Positions 17,338 through 27,072 of a stretch of DNA of 64,000 nucleotides are shown piece after piece. This DNA is from Pseudarthrobacter sp. L1SW. GTDB taxonomy: Bacteria > Actinomycetota > Actinomycetes > Actinomycetales > Micrococcaceae. The stretch is taken from assembly GCF_020809045.1 (NCBI RefSeq), contig NZ_CP078079.1:2914001-2978000 (forward strand), written 5' to 3'. Position 1 is the first letter of the stretch. Each line of letters begins with the position of its first letter. A program made the position numbers and the translations under genes. The notes beneath the pieces were generated by a model that saw only the letters and a program-made list of their open reading frames with translations, ran no database searches and was not told the DNA's origin.

Positions 17338-18419
17338 GAGCGTGGCCCCCTGAGGAATCCGGTCTGGCGCCCCACCACCTGGCCGGCGTCCGGGGCAACG
17401 ATGAGTTCCTGGGCAGCGGGGTACGGCTCGTCGCCGTCCAGGACCGTCAGTATCTCATCGGGTGCAACCGAACGCTTGATGACTGCCAGGGCCACCGGGC
17501 CCATCTCGTAATGCTGCGCCACGGACGTTACGGTCCCCACCTTCCGCTCGCCCGCCAGCACGGGGCTGCCGGCCTGGGGCAGCGTGTGCTGGGAGCCGTC
17601 CAGCTGGAGGAAGACGAGCCGCCGGGGCGGGTGGCCCAGGTTGTGCACCCGGGCGATGGTTTCCTGGCCTTTGTAGCAGCCCTTGGCCAGGTGCACGGCA
17701 GTCCGGAGGAGGTCCAGTTCGTGCGGAATCGTCTTGTCGTCCGTCTCGGCCCCGATCCGGGGACGCCACGCGGCCACGCGCAGCGCCTCCGCGGCGAGGA
17801 CACCGGCAAGGGGGCGCTCTCCCACCCTCTGCTCCAGCTCGTTGGCCGGCACCAGGTACTCGAACCAGGGCCGCTCCAGCCCGGGATGGCTCGACTCCGG
17901 GACCGTGGCGTAGGAGTAGCCGCCCGCCCCCACATGCGGCCACGGGTCCTGCCAGGACAGCAGGTCCTGCCATTCGGGGACTGCCTTCGTGCTGCCAACA
18001 ACCGCCCAGTCGGCTGAGACATCGGCGATCTCGACGCGCAGCATGAACTTCATCCTGTTGAGGAACTCGGCCAGCGGGGCGGCCTCGGCGGCCTCGACGA
18101 TCAGCCAGGTGGTGCCGCCGTCGTCAATGACCCGGGCGTCAAAATCGATCCTGCCCTGCACGCTCAGGAGGAGCAGCTCGCTGGACTCACCCGGCTGCAG
18201 GCCCGTGACCTGCTGCGAAGAGAGAGTGTTGAGCCAGCTGAGGCGGTCCGGGCCGATCACCGTCACCACGCCCCGGGAGGAGAGGTCGACGACGGCGGTT
18301 CCGGCCGCGAGGGCGCGCTGCTCGCGGAGCGGCTCGCCGTAATGGGCGGCAACACCGGCGTCGGCACCGGCCGCCTCGACGGCGCCAGGGCGCGACAACA
18401 GTGGGCTGGGAGTAGTCAT
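17334..18419 (-). CDS. ygfZ: YgfZ-type folate-binding iron-sulfur assembly/repair protein
   Basis: A 361-residue protein of the GcvT-like folate-binding family. The diagnostic motif KGCYKGQE, with its conserved cysteine, is at residues 246-253 and is followed by TIARVHNLGHPPRRLV. YgfZ proteins help build or repair iron-sulfur enzymes such as MiaB, and need tetrahydrofolate. The N-terminal part aligns with aminomethyltransferase (VVDLSSRGVVTVIGPDRLSW). It lacks a neighbouring glycine-cleavage gene, which argues against GcvT itself. The downstream ankyrin gene overlaps it. Confidence 0.88.
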   Translation of the reverse strand: MTTPSPLLSRPGAVEAAGADAGVAAHYGEPLREQRALAAGTAVVDLSSRGVVTVIGPDRLSWLNTLSSQQVTGLQPGESSELLLLSVQGRIDFDARVIDDGGTTWLIVEAAEAAPLAEFLNRMKFMLRVEIADVSADWAVVGSTKAVPEWQDLLSWQDPWPHVGAGGYSYATVPESSHPGLERPWFEYLVPANELEQRVGERPLAGVLAAEALRVAAWRPRIGAETDDKTIPHELDLLRTAVHLAKGCYKGQETIARVHNLGHPPRRLVFLQLDGSQHTLPQAGSPVLAGERKVGTVTSVAQHYEMGPVALAVIKRSVAPDEILTVLDGDEPYPAAQELIVAPDAGQVVGRQTGFLRGPRS

Positions 18420-18517
18420 ACTTGGGGCAACGTCCTTCAGTCAGTGGGTATTCCGGTTTTCGGAGGCTCGCTGGCCAGGGCCCCCGACCGCAGGGTTCCC
18501 TGGCAAAGCCTGCGAGG

Positions 18518-19255
18518 TTAGGGAGCGGTTGGGGAGCGATATTCCGGATTTTCGAAGCCGAACCGGGTTCCTGCCGACCATTCCTGCGGAAGGTTGCCGT
18601 AGGCAGGCAACCCGTCCGCATCCTTGAGGATCCGGGCGAGGTGCAGGAGGTTCCAGGTCATGAAGGTGGTGTTCCGGTTGGTGAAGTCGCTTTCGGGACC
18701 GCCCGAACCTTCGTCGAGGTAGCTGGGCCCCGGACCCACCGGCCCGATCCAGCCCGCGTCGGCCTGGGGCGGAATACTGAACCCGATGTGCTGCAGGCTG
18801 TAGAGAATGTTCATGGAGCAGTGCTTGATGCCGTCCTCGTTGCCGGTGATCAGGCAGCCGCCCACTTTCGGGTAGAAAGCCCACTGGCCCTTGCTGTTGA
18901 GCTGGCCGGAGTGGGCGTACAGGCGTTCTATCAGCTTCTTGGTCTGGGACGAGTTGTCGCCAAGCCAGATGGGCCCGGCAACCACCAGGATGTCTGCCTC
19001 CTGGACCGCAGGGTACAGCTCCGGCCACTCGTCAGTCTCCCAGCCGTACTGGGTCATGTCGGGGTAGACGCCGCTGGCGATGTCGTGGTCCACGGTGCGG
19101 ATCAGGCGGGTGCTGACGCCCTGCTTTTCCATGATCCGCCGGCTGATGGCGATCAGGCCGTCAGTATTGCTGACCTGGGGCGACCGCTTCAGTGTGCCGT
19201 TGAAGAAGACAGCCTTGAGGTCGCTGTAGTCCCTCAGGTTTCCCACGTCATCCAC
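18518..19255 (-). CDS. Flavodoxin-like NAD(P)H-dependent oxidoreductase
   Basis: A 245-residue flavodoxin-fold protein. LKAVFFNGTLKRSPQVSNT is the FMN phosphate loop near the N-terminus. ADILVVAGPIWLGDNSSQTK and GGCLITGNEDG form the second and third flavin contacts. These proteins reduce flavin or quinones with NAD(P)H. I chose the GTG start at 19253-19255 because it has AGAGGGAG about 7 nt upstream. The frame continues upstream into the nitrobindin gene without a better site. It lies 17 bp downstream of nitrobindin, so the two are probably co-transcribed. Confidence 0.75.
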   Translation of the reverse strand: MDDVGNLRDYSDLKAVFFNGTLKRSPQVSNTDGLIAISRRIMEKQGVSTRLIRTVDHDIASGVYPDMTQYGWETDEWPELYPAVQEADILVVAGPIWLGDNSSQTKKLIERLYAHSGQLNSKGQWAFYPKVGGCLITGNEDGIKHCSMNILYSLQHIGFSIPPQADAGWIGPVGPGPSYLDEGSGGPESDFTNRNTTFMTWNLLHLARILKDADGLPAYGNLPQEWSAGTRFGFENPEYRSPTAP

Positions 19256-19272
19256 GGCAACGCTCCCTCTGC

Positions 19273-19881
19273 CTAGGAAACCCTCTTCAGGAAGGCCGAG
19301 GCATGCGCTTCCAGGCCTTTTCCTTCCTTGCCGCCAACGGCGACGTCCCAGCGCCACAGGAGGTTTCCGTCCACAAGGCCGAAGATGCGCGTGGCGGCGC
19401 TGTAGTCCTTGGAATGGCTGCCCCGCATCACCATATCCGTGGTGAGCTGGATCTGCGGGCCCTTGATCTGGCCGTAATAGAGCTCCGAAATGCCGCCGGG
19501 ATGCGAGATCGACACCGAGATGTCGAACCCGCCCTCGCTGTTGCGGAGGGCCTCCACCTCGTCGGCACTCTTCAGCGCGGGGACGATGTCCGCGGGGATC
19601 AGGCCGGGGCCGCCGTCGGCATCAAGCTGTTTGCGCTCCAGCGCCCAGAAGCCGGTCTCGACGGTGAGCGGCCGCAGGCGCGTGCCGTCGTCGTCCGTCA
19701 GCCAGCTCTCCGCGCGGTACTGAAGGTACGGCAGCCCGTTGTGCGTAAAGGAAACGTGCTGCAGGAAATGCTCCGAGTCCTCGTCCCCGCTGCCGAGGCG
19801 GCCGCGGCCTTCCCACTCACCAATGAGCCAGGAAAGCGGAACAAGTTCTGGAGTCAGGTCTGTAGGAATCTCAATGGGCAC
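19273..19881 (-). CDS. Nitrobindin-family (FABP-like) heme-binding protein
   Basis: A 202-residue beta-barrel protein. The family hallmark GxWxGxG appears as GEWEGRGRL near residues 21-29, after PELVPLSWLI. Later strands include RLRPLTVETGFWALERK. The actinobacterial group binds ferric heme and isomerises peroxynitrite to nitrate. It starts with GTG at 19881 preceded by GAGGTAATC. The heme-ligating histidine cannot be assigned with certainty; the late HSKDYSAATRIFG segment is a candidate. Pairing with a flavin reductase downstream would suit a redox-stress role, which is inference. Confidence 0.82.
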   Translation of the reverse strand: MPIEIPTDLTPELVPLSWLIGEWEGRGRLGSGDEDSEHFLQHVSFTHNGLPYLQYRAESWLTDDDGTRLRPLTVETGFWALERKQLDADGGPGLIPADIVPALKSADEVEALRNSEGGFDISVSISHPGGISELYYGQIKGPQIQLTTDMVMRGSHSKDYSAATRIFGLVDGNLLWRWDVAVGGKEGKGLEAHASAFLKRVS

Positions 19882-19924
19882 TGCGATTACCTCGGGAAAC
19901 GGCTAGCTCCGGAAAGGAAGGGGA

Positions 19925-20038
19925 CTACTTCTGGCCTTTGAACAGGCGGTAGACCACGAAGCCGGCAAACCAGGCCATGGCGAGGCTGGCAACGCCGAGC
20001 AGGACAAGGAAGAAGATTTCAAATGCAAGTACGGACAT
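19925..20038 (-). CDS. 37-residue single-helix membrane protein
   Basis: A very short gene with good signals: ATG at 20036-20038 with AGGATGG about 6 nt upstream, and a TAG stop at 19925-19927. The product starts MSVLAFEIFFLVLLGVASLA, spans the membrane once and ends in a basic YRLFKGQK tail. It lies between the membrane protein at 20056 and nitrobindin, all on the same strand with gaps of 17 and 43 bp. No function is recognised. Small proteins of this shape often stabilise a larger membrane partner, here perhaps the upstream gene. Confidence 0.6.
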   Translation of the reverse strand: MSVLAFEIFFLVLLGVASLAMAWFAGFVVYRLFKGQK

Positions 20039-20055
20039 GATGCCATCCTAACGCG

Positions 20056-20823
20056 TTAGTAGATGAGTAGTTTGTCTATGAAGTAGGCCAGTGAACCCAC
20101 CGCAGCAACGGGGGCAAGGCCAATGCTAAGGGCTGCCTGGACGTTCAGGGGTGCACCCCGGAGCGTGACCAGCCGCCGGAAGCTTGCCAGCACAGCGCCC
20201 ACCACCACACCGAAAATGGCGGCCGGCAGGACCGCTATGTCCGAGAACACCAGGCCGGCGAGGGGCCCGGCAAGGCCGGCCATCACGATTCCGAGGGGCG
20301 CCACGATGCTGTCCGGCCAGCGGATCAGCCCCGCGAGCAGGGCGACGGCGGCACTGATTGCCGCCACCAGGAGCATCTCGCGGACACCGTTGAACCGCGC
20401 GCCCGCTATCCATCCCGAGCCCAGGCACGCGAGCAGCACCCCTGCGCAGCAACCCAGGGTGGATTCCAGCCGCTGCGCCTGCCCGGTTCCGCGGACCAGC
20501 TGCACCACGAACACGGCGATCATGCCCAGCGCGATGAACGCGGGGGTCCAGTCCAGGTACCCGGGAGCGGGAGCGAGGGCCGCACCAACCGCGGCGCCCG
20601 CTCCGGGCACGGCAATCACAGCGGCAAGGGTCTTCTTGGCAGGAATACGGAGGAAGTGGGGCCAGCCGGCCCCGATGGCGGCGGCGATGGCCACCGCGAC
20701 ACCCACGAGGACCTCGCGGGACGTGTAGACGCCGGCAATGATCGCGGCCAGGCCGGCCATTCCCACCACGCCGATGGTCCACGAGCCCAAGGACCGCGCA
20801 GGAGCCTGCAGTTCCGCCGTCAT
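20056..20823 (-). CDS. Multi-helix membrane protein of unknown function
   Basis: A 255-residue, very Ala/Gly/Val-rich protein with about eight predicted membrane helices, for example WTIGVVGMAGLAAIIAGVY and LLVAAISAAVALLAGLIRW. No soluble domain, nucleotide-binding motif or transporter signature is visible. The ends are short and polar, so it is an integral inner-membrane protein. It is the first gene of a run with the 37-residue protein, nitrobindin and the flavin reductase. I recognise no family with confidence; permease is a guess from shape. Confidence 0.65.
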   Translation of the reverse strand: MTAELQAPARSLGSWTIGVVGMAGLAAIIAGVYTSREVLVGVAVAIAAAIGAGWPHFLRIPAKKTLAAVIAVPGAGAAVGAALAPAPGYLDWTPAFIALGMIAVFVVQLVRGTGQAQRLESTLGCCAGVLLACLGSGWIAGARFNGVREMLLVAAISAAVALLAGLIRWPDSIVAPLGIVMAGLAGPLAGLVFSDIAVLPAAIFGVVVGAVLASFRRLVTLRGAPLNVQAALSIGLAPVAAVGSLAYFIDKLLIY

Positions 20824-21162
20824 GCGGAACCCGGCCTGGACTTAGTTTCTGCACTCACTGCGCTGCAATCCCATCCTGGCGTCGACCTGGAAAGGCGGGC
20901 CGCCCTTCGCGGAGGGCGTCGGGGCCCCTGGCTCAATCCTGCCTTATATGAACGGCATATGTCGCAAAACGTACCCGCATCCGGGCCGGATCCATGGCTG
21001 CGAAGGCGCCGCCGGGTATACTCAAAGCTCAGCTACGCTCCCTGCTGAGGTGGCCGGCCGGCGCCCTGAACAATGGCCCCAGACCCCAGCAGGAAGCCAG
21101 TACCGGCCGGTGGAAACCCGGTTCAGTCGCCCAATGATGCGCGGACGGCCCTTGGAGGAACA
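20824..21162. other. Intergenic region before glnR
   Basis: These 339 bp separate the divergent membrane-protein and glnR genes and hold no convincing gene. Two things stand out. One is a TATACT -10 near 21016-21021, the best glnR promoter candidate. The other is an A/T patch around 20944-20962 with TATATG and CATATG half-sites in inverted orientation, which could be an operator. Translation is set by GGAGGA just before the glnR ATG. Confidence 0.5.
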
Positions 21163-21861
21163 ATGTCGCACATCCTGCTCTTGACGAACAGCTCTGGCTC
21201 TTCGGTGGACATCCTGCCTGCCTTGGAATTGCTGAACCACCGGGTCCACATCCTCCCTGCCGAGCCCACGGCGCTGCTGGAGACCGATCCCTGCGACATC
21301 GTGCTGCTGGATGCCCGCAAGGACCTGGTGGGCGCCCGCTCCCTTACCCAACTGCTGAAGGCCACCGGCCTGAGCGCTCCCCTGGTGCTGATCCTGACCG
21401 AAGGCGGCATGGCCGCTGTTTCCTCAGCGTGGGCCGTGGACGACATCGTCCTGGACTCCGCCGGGCCGGCTGAAGTGGAAGCCCGCATCAGGCTGTCCGT
21501 TGCCCGTGCCGTCCCCGACCAGGAGGACACGCCAACAGAGATCCGCGCCGCGGGCGTCGTCATCGACGAAGCGAGCTACACCGCCCGCGTGAACGGCGCA
21601 CCGCTGAACCTGACCTTCAAGGAATTTGAGCTGCTGAAGTACCTGGCGCAGCACCCCGGCCGTGTTTTCACCCGGCAGCAGCTGCTCACCGAAGTGTGGG
21701 GCTACGACTATTACGGCGGCACGCGCACCGTGGATGTCCACGTCCGGCGCCTGCGGGCGAAGCTGGGCGCCGACCACGAGAACCTCATCAGCACCGTACG
21801 CAACGTGGGCTACCGCCTGACCTTGGTGCGGCAGCAGGAGGACGAGCTCACCGAGGCCTGA
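21163..21861 (+). CDS. glnR: GlnR-type OmpR-family nitrogen regulator
   Basis: A 232-residue orphan response regulator. The receiver has Asp50 in [10 protein letters not shown] but lacks the full acidic pocket and the usual lysine, as expected for GlnR. It dimerises without classical phosphorylation. The winged-helix domain reads [20 protein letters not shown], then [20 protein letters not shown], almost the Streptomyces GlnR sequence. GlnR controls ammonium uptake and glutamine synthetase genes. TTGGAGGAACA precedes the ATG at 21163. The neighbouring mshD and ppk genes match the actinobacterial neighbourhood. Confidence 0.9.
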   Translation: MSHILLLTNSSGSSVDILPALELLNHRVHILPAEPTALLETDPCDIVLLDARKDLVGARSLTQLLKATGLSAPLVLILTEGGMAAVSSAWAVDDIVLDSAGPAEVEARIRLSVARAVPDQEDTPTEIRAAGVVIDEASYTARVNGAPLNLTFKEFELLKYLAQHPGRVFTRQQLLTEVWGYDYYGGTRTVDVHVRRLRAKLGADHENLISTVRNVGYRLTLVRQQEDELTEA

Positions 21862-21882
21862 GCACCGGCGCCGCTTCCCGTA

Positions 21883-21888
21883 TAGCCT
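21883..21888 (+). promoter_or_regulatory. -10 element of leaderless mshD
   Basis: TAGCCT ends 6 nt before the ATG at 21895, with no ribosome-binding site between. mshD is therefore probably transcribed on its own as well as from glnR. Confidence 0.5.
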
Positions 21889-21894
21889 TGCCTC

Positions 21895-22866
21895 ATGACT
21901 CCAGCGCACCCAGAGAAGTGGCCCGTCCATGCTGAACGGGGCGGGGTTGACCGGCAGCTCCTGAAGGACTGCCGGAACCTCCTGGCCGCGGCAGAGGAAT
22001 CGGACGGCAATCCCTCCATTTCGGAGCAGACCCAGGTGACCATGCGCGCCGGGGATTCTGCGGAGCACTCAGTGCTGACCCTGGCGCTGTATGCCCCGGA
22101 CGAGGACAACGATCCCTCAAGCGGGCAGGACCTGGCCGGGTTTGCCGTGGTGGTGGAATCCGCGGACGGCAGCGGGGTGCTGGAGATCGCCGTCCACCCC
22201 AGCTACCGGAACCAGGGAGTGGCGGACCGCCTGGTTGCCGCGCTGAAGGACAGCCGCGGTCTCGACGGGCTGAAGGCGTGGTCCCACGGCAACCATGAGG
22301 CCGCCGCGGAGCTGGCCGCCCGCTACGGATTTGGGCCTGTCCGTGAGCTGTGGAAGATGAGGATGACGACGGCGGGGGCGGACCTTCCCGAGGCCGTCCT
22401 GCCGGAGGGCGTGTCCCTCCGGGCCTTTGTCCCCGGCCAGGATGAGGACGCCTGGCTGGCCCTGAACCGGGCCGCCTTCGCCCACCACCCGGAACAGGGC
22501 AGCCTGACCCGGTCCGACCTTGAAGCCCGGATGGCCGAGGACTGGTTCGATCCCGAAGGCTTCCTGCTGGCCGAGGACCGGCAGGGCCGGCTGCTTGGTT
22601 TCCACTGGACCAAGGTCCACCCCAAGCACGGTCCCCACCCCGCCATCGGCGAGGTTTATGCCGTGGGTGTTGCACCCGAAGCGCAGGGCATGGGCCTCGG
22701 CAAGGCACTTACCGTGGCCGGGATCAGGTACCTCCAGGACCTGGGGCTGCACGCCGTCATGCTCTACACCGACGCCGACAACGCCACGGCCGTTTCGCTG
22801 TACCGGCGGCTGGGGTTCACCCGCTGGGACATGGACGTGATGTACGGGCCGGTGGCAGCGGGGTAG
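21895..22866 (+). CDS. mshD: Mycothiol synthase
   Basis: A 323-residue protein with two GNAT domains. It performs the last step of mycothiol synthesis, acetylating Cys-GlcN-Ins. The first domain has LEIAVHPSYRNQGVADRLVA near 95-114. The second has YAVGVAPEAQGMGLGKALTV near 255-275 and ends LYRRLGFTRWDMDVMYG. Only the C-terminal domain is catalytic in the family. Its presence implies that this organism uses mycothiol rather than glutathione, which matters for reading the YgiC-like gene at 52605. It lies 33 bp after glnR. Confidence 0.92.
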   Translation: MTPAHPEKWPVHAERGGVDRQLLKDCRNLLAAAEESDGNPSISEQTQVTMRAGDSAEHSVLTLALYAPDEDNDPSSGQDLAGFAVVVESADGSGVLEIAVHPSYRNQGVADRLVAALKDSRGLDGLKAWSHGNHEAAAELAARYGFGPVRELWKMRMTTAGADLPEAVLPEGVSLRAFVPGQDEDAWLALNRAAFAHHPEQGSLTRSDLEARMAEDWFDPEGFLLAEDRQGRLLGFHWTKVHPKHGPHPAIGEVYAVGVAPEAQGMGLGKALTVAGIRYLQDLGLHAVMLYTDADNATAVSLYRRLGFTRWDMDVMYGPVAAG

Positions 22867-22994
22867 TCCTGCAGGCGGATTATCCGGTGCGGGCTGGAAA
22901 TCAGCGGTCGTCGGCGTGCTGAATGCTTGTAAGGTTGAAGCAGGACCGCGCAGGCCGGAAGCGCCAGCATCAACCGCCAGGTAAAGGAGATGCC

Positions 22995-25244
22995 ATGAAC
23001 CCGGAACCTTCCGGATCAGCCACGTCACAGGATGTTGCAGTGCCGGTGCGTGCCCGCTTCGGCTCCTCGGAGGTTCCAGCGTCCAGGGCCACCCAGGACC
23101 GCATTGACATCCCCGAGTTCGCGCCGAACCTGCAGCCTGAGGGCGACATCCGGCCGGACCGTTTCCTGGACCGCGAGCTGAGCTGGCTCAGCTTCAACTC
23201 CCGCGTGCTGGAACTGGCCGAGGACGCCACCCTCCACCTGCTGGAGCGCGTCAGCTTCCTGTCGATCTTCGCCTCCAACCTGGACGAGTTCTTCATGGTC
23301 CGGGTTGCCGGCCTCAAACGGCGCATCGCCACGGGATTGGCCGTCCCCTCCCCCGCAGGCCTCAGCCCGGTGGAGGTGCTGGAGCGGATCAGCGAAGAGG
23401 CCCACCGGCTCCAGCAGCGGCACGCGCAGGTCTACGCCGAGCAGATCCGCCCCGCCCTGGCCTACGAACACATCCACCTCATGCACTGGGACGAGCTGGA
23501 TGAGACGGCCAAGCAGCAGCTCAGCGTGATGTTCGCCGAGAAGGTGTTCCCCATCCTCACGCCCCTGGCAGTGGACCCGGCCCACCCCTTCCCCTACATT
23601 TCCGGGCTTTCACTCAACCTCGCCGTGGTGGTCCGCAACCCGGTCAGCGACAAGGAGCTCTTCGCGCGCGTCAAGGTGCCGGACCAGCTCCCGCGCCTGA
23701 TCTCCATCGACGGTCCGCGTGCCGGCGCCGTGGCCGGGCGCGTGGCCCGGTTCATCGCCCTTGAGGAAGTCATCGCCGTCCACCTGGACAAGCTCTTCCC
23801 CGGGATGGAGGTCCTGGAGCACCACACCTTCCGCGTCACCAGGAACGAGGACGTGGAGGTGGAGGAGGACGACGCCGAGAACCTCCTGCAGGCACTCGAG
23901 AAGGAACTCCTGCGGCGGCGCTTCGGCCCGCCCGTGCGGCTTGAGGTCACCAACGACATCAACCCGAACATCCGCGCGCTGCTGATCCGGGAGCTGGGCG
24001 TCGAGGAATCCGAGGTGTACTCCGTTCCGGCCCCACTGGACCTGCGCGGACTGTCCGTGATCGCCGGCATCGACCGTGCCGACCTCCACTACCCCAAGCA
24101 CGTCCCGCACACGTCCCGGTACCTCAACGAGTCGGAGACGTCCAAGGCTGCCAACGTGTTTGCGGCCATGCGCCGGCGTGACATCCTGCTCCACCACCCC
24201 TACGACTCGTTCTCCACCTCCGTCCAGGCGTTCCTGGAGCAGGCCGCCGCGGACCCCAAGGTCCAGGCCATCAAGCAGACCCTGTACCGCACATCCGGCG
24301 ACTCGCCCATCGTGGACGCGCTGATCGATGCCGCCGAGGCCGGCAAGCAGGTCCTGGCCCTGGTAGAGATCAAGGCGCGGTTTGACGAGCAGGCGAACAT
24401 CTCCTGGGCCCGCAAGCTGGAACAGGCCGGCGTGCACGTTGTCTACGGCATCGTGGGCCTCAAGACGCACTGCAAGCTCTCGCTGGTGGTCCGTCAGGAG
24501 GTGGACGGGCTGCGCCGCTACTGCCACATCGGCACCGGCAACTACCACCCCCGGACTGCCCGCTACTACGAGGACCTGGGCCTGCTGACCGCCAACGAGC
24601 AGGTGGGCGAGGACCTGTCCAAGCTGTTCAACCAGCTCTCCGGCTACGCCCCCAAGTCAACATTCAAGAGGCTGCTGGTGGCGCCTCGTTCCGTCCGTTC
24701 CGGGCTGATCGACCGCATTGAAACCGAGATCCGCAACGCCCGGGCCGGGATCCCCGGCCGCGTGCAGATCAAGGTCAATTCCATGGTGGACGAGGCCATC
24801 ATCGATTCCCTGTACCGCGCCTCGCAGGCCGGAGTGAAGGTGGACGTGGTGGTCCGCGGGATCTGTTCCCTCCGCCCGGGAGTGCCGGGCCTCAGCGACA
24901 ACATCACCGTCCGCTCCATCCTGGGCCGGTTCCTGGAGCACTCCCGGGTGTTCGCCTTCGCCAACGGTGGGGATCCTGTGGTGTATATCGGTTCCGCGGA
25001 CATGATGCACCGCAACCTGGACCGCCGGGTGGAGGCCCTGGTCCAGCTGGCCAGCGCCGACGACATCACCTACGTCCTTGACCTGCTGCGGCGCTACATG
25101 GCTCCGGAAACCGCCAGCTGGCACCTGGACAACCATGGGGTCTGGACCCGGCACCACCTGGACGACGACGGCAACCCACTGGAGGATGTCCAGTCCTGGC
25201 TGCTGGCTTCCCGCCCCCGGCAGCGCAGCCTGAGCCGCCGGTAA
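22995..25244 (+). CDS. ppk: RNA degradosome polyphosphate kinase
   Basis: A 749-residue PPK1, which makes polyphosphate from ATP. The start [20 protein letters not shown] is the N-domain signature. ATP and phosphohistidine sites include [17 protein letters not shown] and [20 protein letters not shown], whose His is the expected phosphorylated residue. The C-terminal end reads [20 protein letters not shown]. The ATG at 22995 has AAAGGAGA upstream, and the frame stays open further left without a site. It lies 128 bp after mshD and 11 bp before the Nudix gene, probably co-transcribed with it. Confidence 0.95.
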   Translation: MNPEPSGSATSQDVAVPVRARFGSSEVPASRATQDRIDIPEFAPNLQPEGDIRPDRFLDRELSWLSFNSRVLELAEDATLHLLERVSFLSIFASNLDEFFMVRVAGLKRRIATGLAVPSPAGLSPVEVLERISEEAHRLQQRHAQVYAEQIRPALAYEHIHLMHWDELDETAKQQLSVMFAEKVFPILTPLAVDPAHPFPYISGLSLNLAVVVRNPVSDKELFARVKVPDQLPRLISIDGPRAGAVAGRVARFIALEEVIAVHLDKLFPGMEVLEHHTFRVTRNEDVEVEEDDAENLLQALEKELLRRRFGPPVRLEVTNDINPNIRALLIRELGVEESEVYSVPAPLDLRGLSVIAGIDRADLHYPKHVPHTSRYLNESETSKAANVFAAMRRRDILLHHPYDSFSTSVQAFLEQAAADPKVQAIKQTLYRTSGDSPIVDALIDAAEAGKQVLALVEIKARFDEQANISWARKLEQAGVHVVYGIVGLKTHCKLSLVVRQEVDGLRRYCHIGTGNYHPRTARYYEDLGLLTANEQVGEDLSKLFNQLSGYAPKSTFKRLLVAPRSVRSGLIDRIETEIRNARAGIPGRVQIKVNSMVDEAIIDSLYRASQAGVKVDVVVRGICSLRPGVPGLSDNITVRSILGRFLEHSRVFAFANGGDPVVYIGSADMMHRNLDRRVEALVQLASADDITYVLDLLRRYMAPETASWHLDNHGVWTRHHLDDDGNPLEDVQSWLLASRPRQRSLSRR

Positions 25245-25255
25245 GGGCCACTGTT

Positions 25256-26224
25256 TTGTCGAGCGATGCACTTGTAGCAGACCAGACAGACCACCCGGGG
25301 GAACCAGTAGCCGTAACGGCTGCCGGGGCCCTGCCCTGGCGGGTGGTGAAGGACAAGCTTGAGGTCCTGCTGATCCACCGCCCGCGCTACGACGACTGGT
25401 CGTGGCCCAAAGGCAAGATTGACGACGGCGAAACGGTGCCTGAGTGCGCGGTCCGGGAGGTGCAGGAGGAAATCGGGCTCGTCGCGCAGTTGGGCATTCC
25501 CCTGCCGCCCATCCATTACCACGTGGCCTCCGGCCTCAAGGTTGTCCACTACTGGGCCGTCAAGGCCAACGGGGTCAGGCTGCTTCCCGATGGCAACGAG
25601 GTGGACAGCGTCATGTGGTGCGCCCCCGAGAAGGCGGCCGCGCTGCTGTCCAACCCCTCCGACGTCGTGCCCCTCCAGTACCTTTCCGCGGCGCATAAGC
25701 GCGGGGAGCTGGACACCTGGCCGCTGGTGGTGCTCCGCCATGCCAAGGCGAAGCCCCGCTCATCCTGGAGCAAGGCCGAGGGCGAGCGGCCCCTGGCCGC
25801 CACGGGGACGCGGCAGGCGCAGGCGGTCAGCCGGCTGCTGCACACCTGGATGCCGCTCCGCGTGGTGACCAGCCCCTGGCTGCGGTGCGTCGCAACGGTG
25901 GCGCCCTACGCAAAAGCCGCCGGCGCGAAGGTGAAGCTGGCGGAAGCGCTCACGGAGCACCGGCACCAGCGCAGCCCCAAGAAAACGGCCGCCGTCATCG
26001 AGGGCCTGTTCGACAAGCAGCGGCCAGTGGTGGTCTGCACGCACCGCCCTGCGCTGCCCACCGTGTTCAGCCAGCTCGGCGAGCACATGCCGCCGCACCT
26101 GCGTGACCTCCTCCCGGGCAAGGAGCCGTACCTTACCCCCGGCGAGTTGCTGGTGTGCCACGTGGCCCTGGACGGGCGGAAGCGGGTTGTGGCGGTGGAG
26201 CAGTTCAAGCCGTTCGATGATTGA
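25256..26224 (+). CDS. Nudix hydrolase-histidine phosphatase fusion (MutT1-like)
   Basis: A 322-residue two-domain enzyme. The Nudix box spans about 53-75 (GKIDDGETVPECAVREVQEE). The second domain is a histidine phosphatase starting LVVLRHAKAKPRSSW, with the catalytic Arg-His at 161-162. The same fusion in mycobacterial MutT1 degrades 8-oxo-dGTP and diadenosine polyphosphates. The start is a TTG at 25256 with AAGGG about 8 nt upstream; no better start fits the Nudix N-terminus. Placement right after ppk links it to phosphate and nucleotide housekeeping. Confidence 0.88.
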   Translation: MSSDALVADQTDHPGEPVAVTAAGALPWRVVKDKLEVLLIHRPRYDDWSWPKGKIDDGETVPECAVREVQEEIGLVAQLGIPLPPIHYHVASGLKVVHYWAVKANGVRLLPDGNEVDSVMWCAPEKAAALLSNPSDVVPLQYLSAAHKRGELDTWPLVVLRHAKAKPRSSWSKAEGERPLAATGTRQAQAVSRLLHTWMPLRVVTSPWLRCVATVAPYAKAAGAKVKLAEALTEHRHQRSPKKTAAVIEGLFDKQRPVVVCTHRPALPTVFSQLGEHMPPHLRDLLPGKEPYLTPGELLVCHVALDGRKRVVAVEQFKPFDD

Positions 26225-26256
26225 ATGTCGCGCAGCTGCTCCAGGGATCAGCCAAG

Positions 26257-26262
26257 TAGACT
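26257..26262 (+). promoter_or_regulatory. -10 element of leaderless thyA
   Basis: TAGACT, the commonest -10 in this window, ends 6 nt before the GTG start at 26269. No Shine-Dalgarno sequence fits in that gap. Confidence 0.55.
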
Positions 26263-26268
26263 TTAGGC

Positions 26269-27072
26269 GTGAGCATCCCAACCCCCTATGAAGACCTCCT
26301 GCGCGATGTCCTGGCTTCAGGCACGCACAAATCGGACCGCACGGGAACCGGAACCACCAGCGTTTTCGGACGCCAGATGCGCTTTGACCTGACGAAGAGT
26401 TTCCCGCTGATCACCACCAAGCGGGTGCATTTCAAGTCCGTGGCAGTGGAGCTCCTGTGGTTCCTGCGCGGTGAGACGAACGTGAAATGGATGCAGGACC
26501 AGGGCGTCACCATCTGGAACGAATGGGCCGACGCCGACGGCGACCTGGGCCCGGTGTACGGTGTGCAGTGGCGCAGCTGGCCCACCCCCGACGGTGGCCA
26601 CATCGACCAGATCGCCGAGCTCATTGAGAACCTGAAGTCCAACCCGGACTCACGCCGGCACATTGTGTCCGCCTGGAACGTCTCCGAACTCCATGACATG
26701 GCCCTGCCCCCGTGCCACGCGTTTTTCCAGTTCTACGTGGCGGAGGGCAAGCTGTCCTGCCAGCTGTACCAGCGCTCCGCGGACATGTTCCTGGGCGTCC
26801 CCTTCAACATTGCCTCCTACGCGCTGCTCACCTGCATGGTGGCCCAACAGGTGGGGCTGGAGCCCGGCGAGTTCATCTGGACCGGCGGGGATGTCCACAT
26901 CTACGAGAACCACATGGACCAGGTCCTCAAGCAGCTCGAGCGGGAGCCGTATGAGTACCCGCAGCTGAAGATCACCCGCAAGCCGGCGTCGATCTTCGAC
27001 TACACGCTTGAGGACTTCGAAGTGGTGGGCTACCGGCACCACCCCACGATCAAGGCACCGATCGCCGTATGA
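26269..27072 (+). CDS. thyA: Thymidylate synthase
   Basis: A 267-residue ThyA that methylates dUMP to dTMP using methylene-tetrahydrofolate. Cys149 in [12 protein letters not shown] is the nucleophile. [20 protein letters not shown] and [19 protein letters not shown] are the substrate-binding stretches. It starts with GTG at 26269 directly behind a -10 element, so the mRNA is probably leaderless. Its stop overlaps the folA start by 4 bp. That coupling supplies the dihydrofolate reductase that recycles the product of this reaction. Confidence 0.97.
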   Translation: MSIPTPYEDLLRDVLASGTHKSDRTGTGTTSVFGRQMRFDLTKSFPLITTKRVHFKSVAVELLWFLRGETNVKWMQDQGVTIWNEWADADGDLGPVYGVQWRSWPTPDGGHIDQIAELIENLKSNPDSRRHIVSAWNVSELHDMALPPCHAFFQFYVAEGKLSCQLYQRSADMFLGVPFNIASYALLTCMVAQQVGLEPGEFIWTGGDVHIYENHMDQVLKQLEREPYEYPQLKITRKPASIFDYTLEDFEVVGYRHHPTIKAPIAV

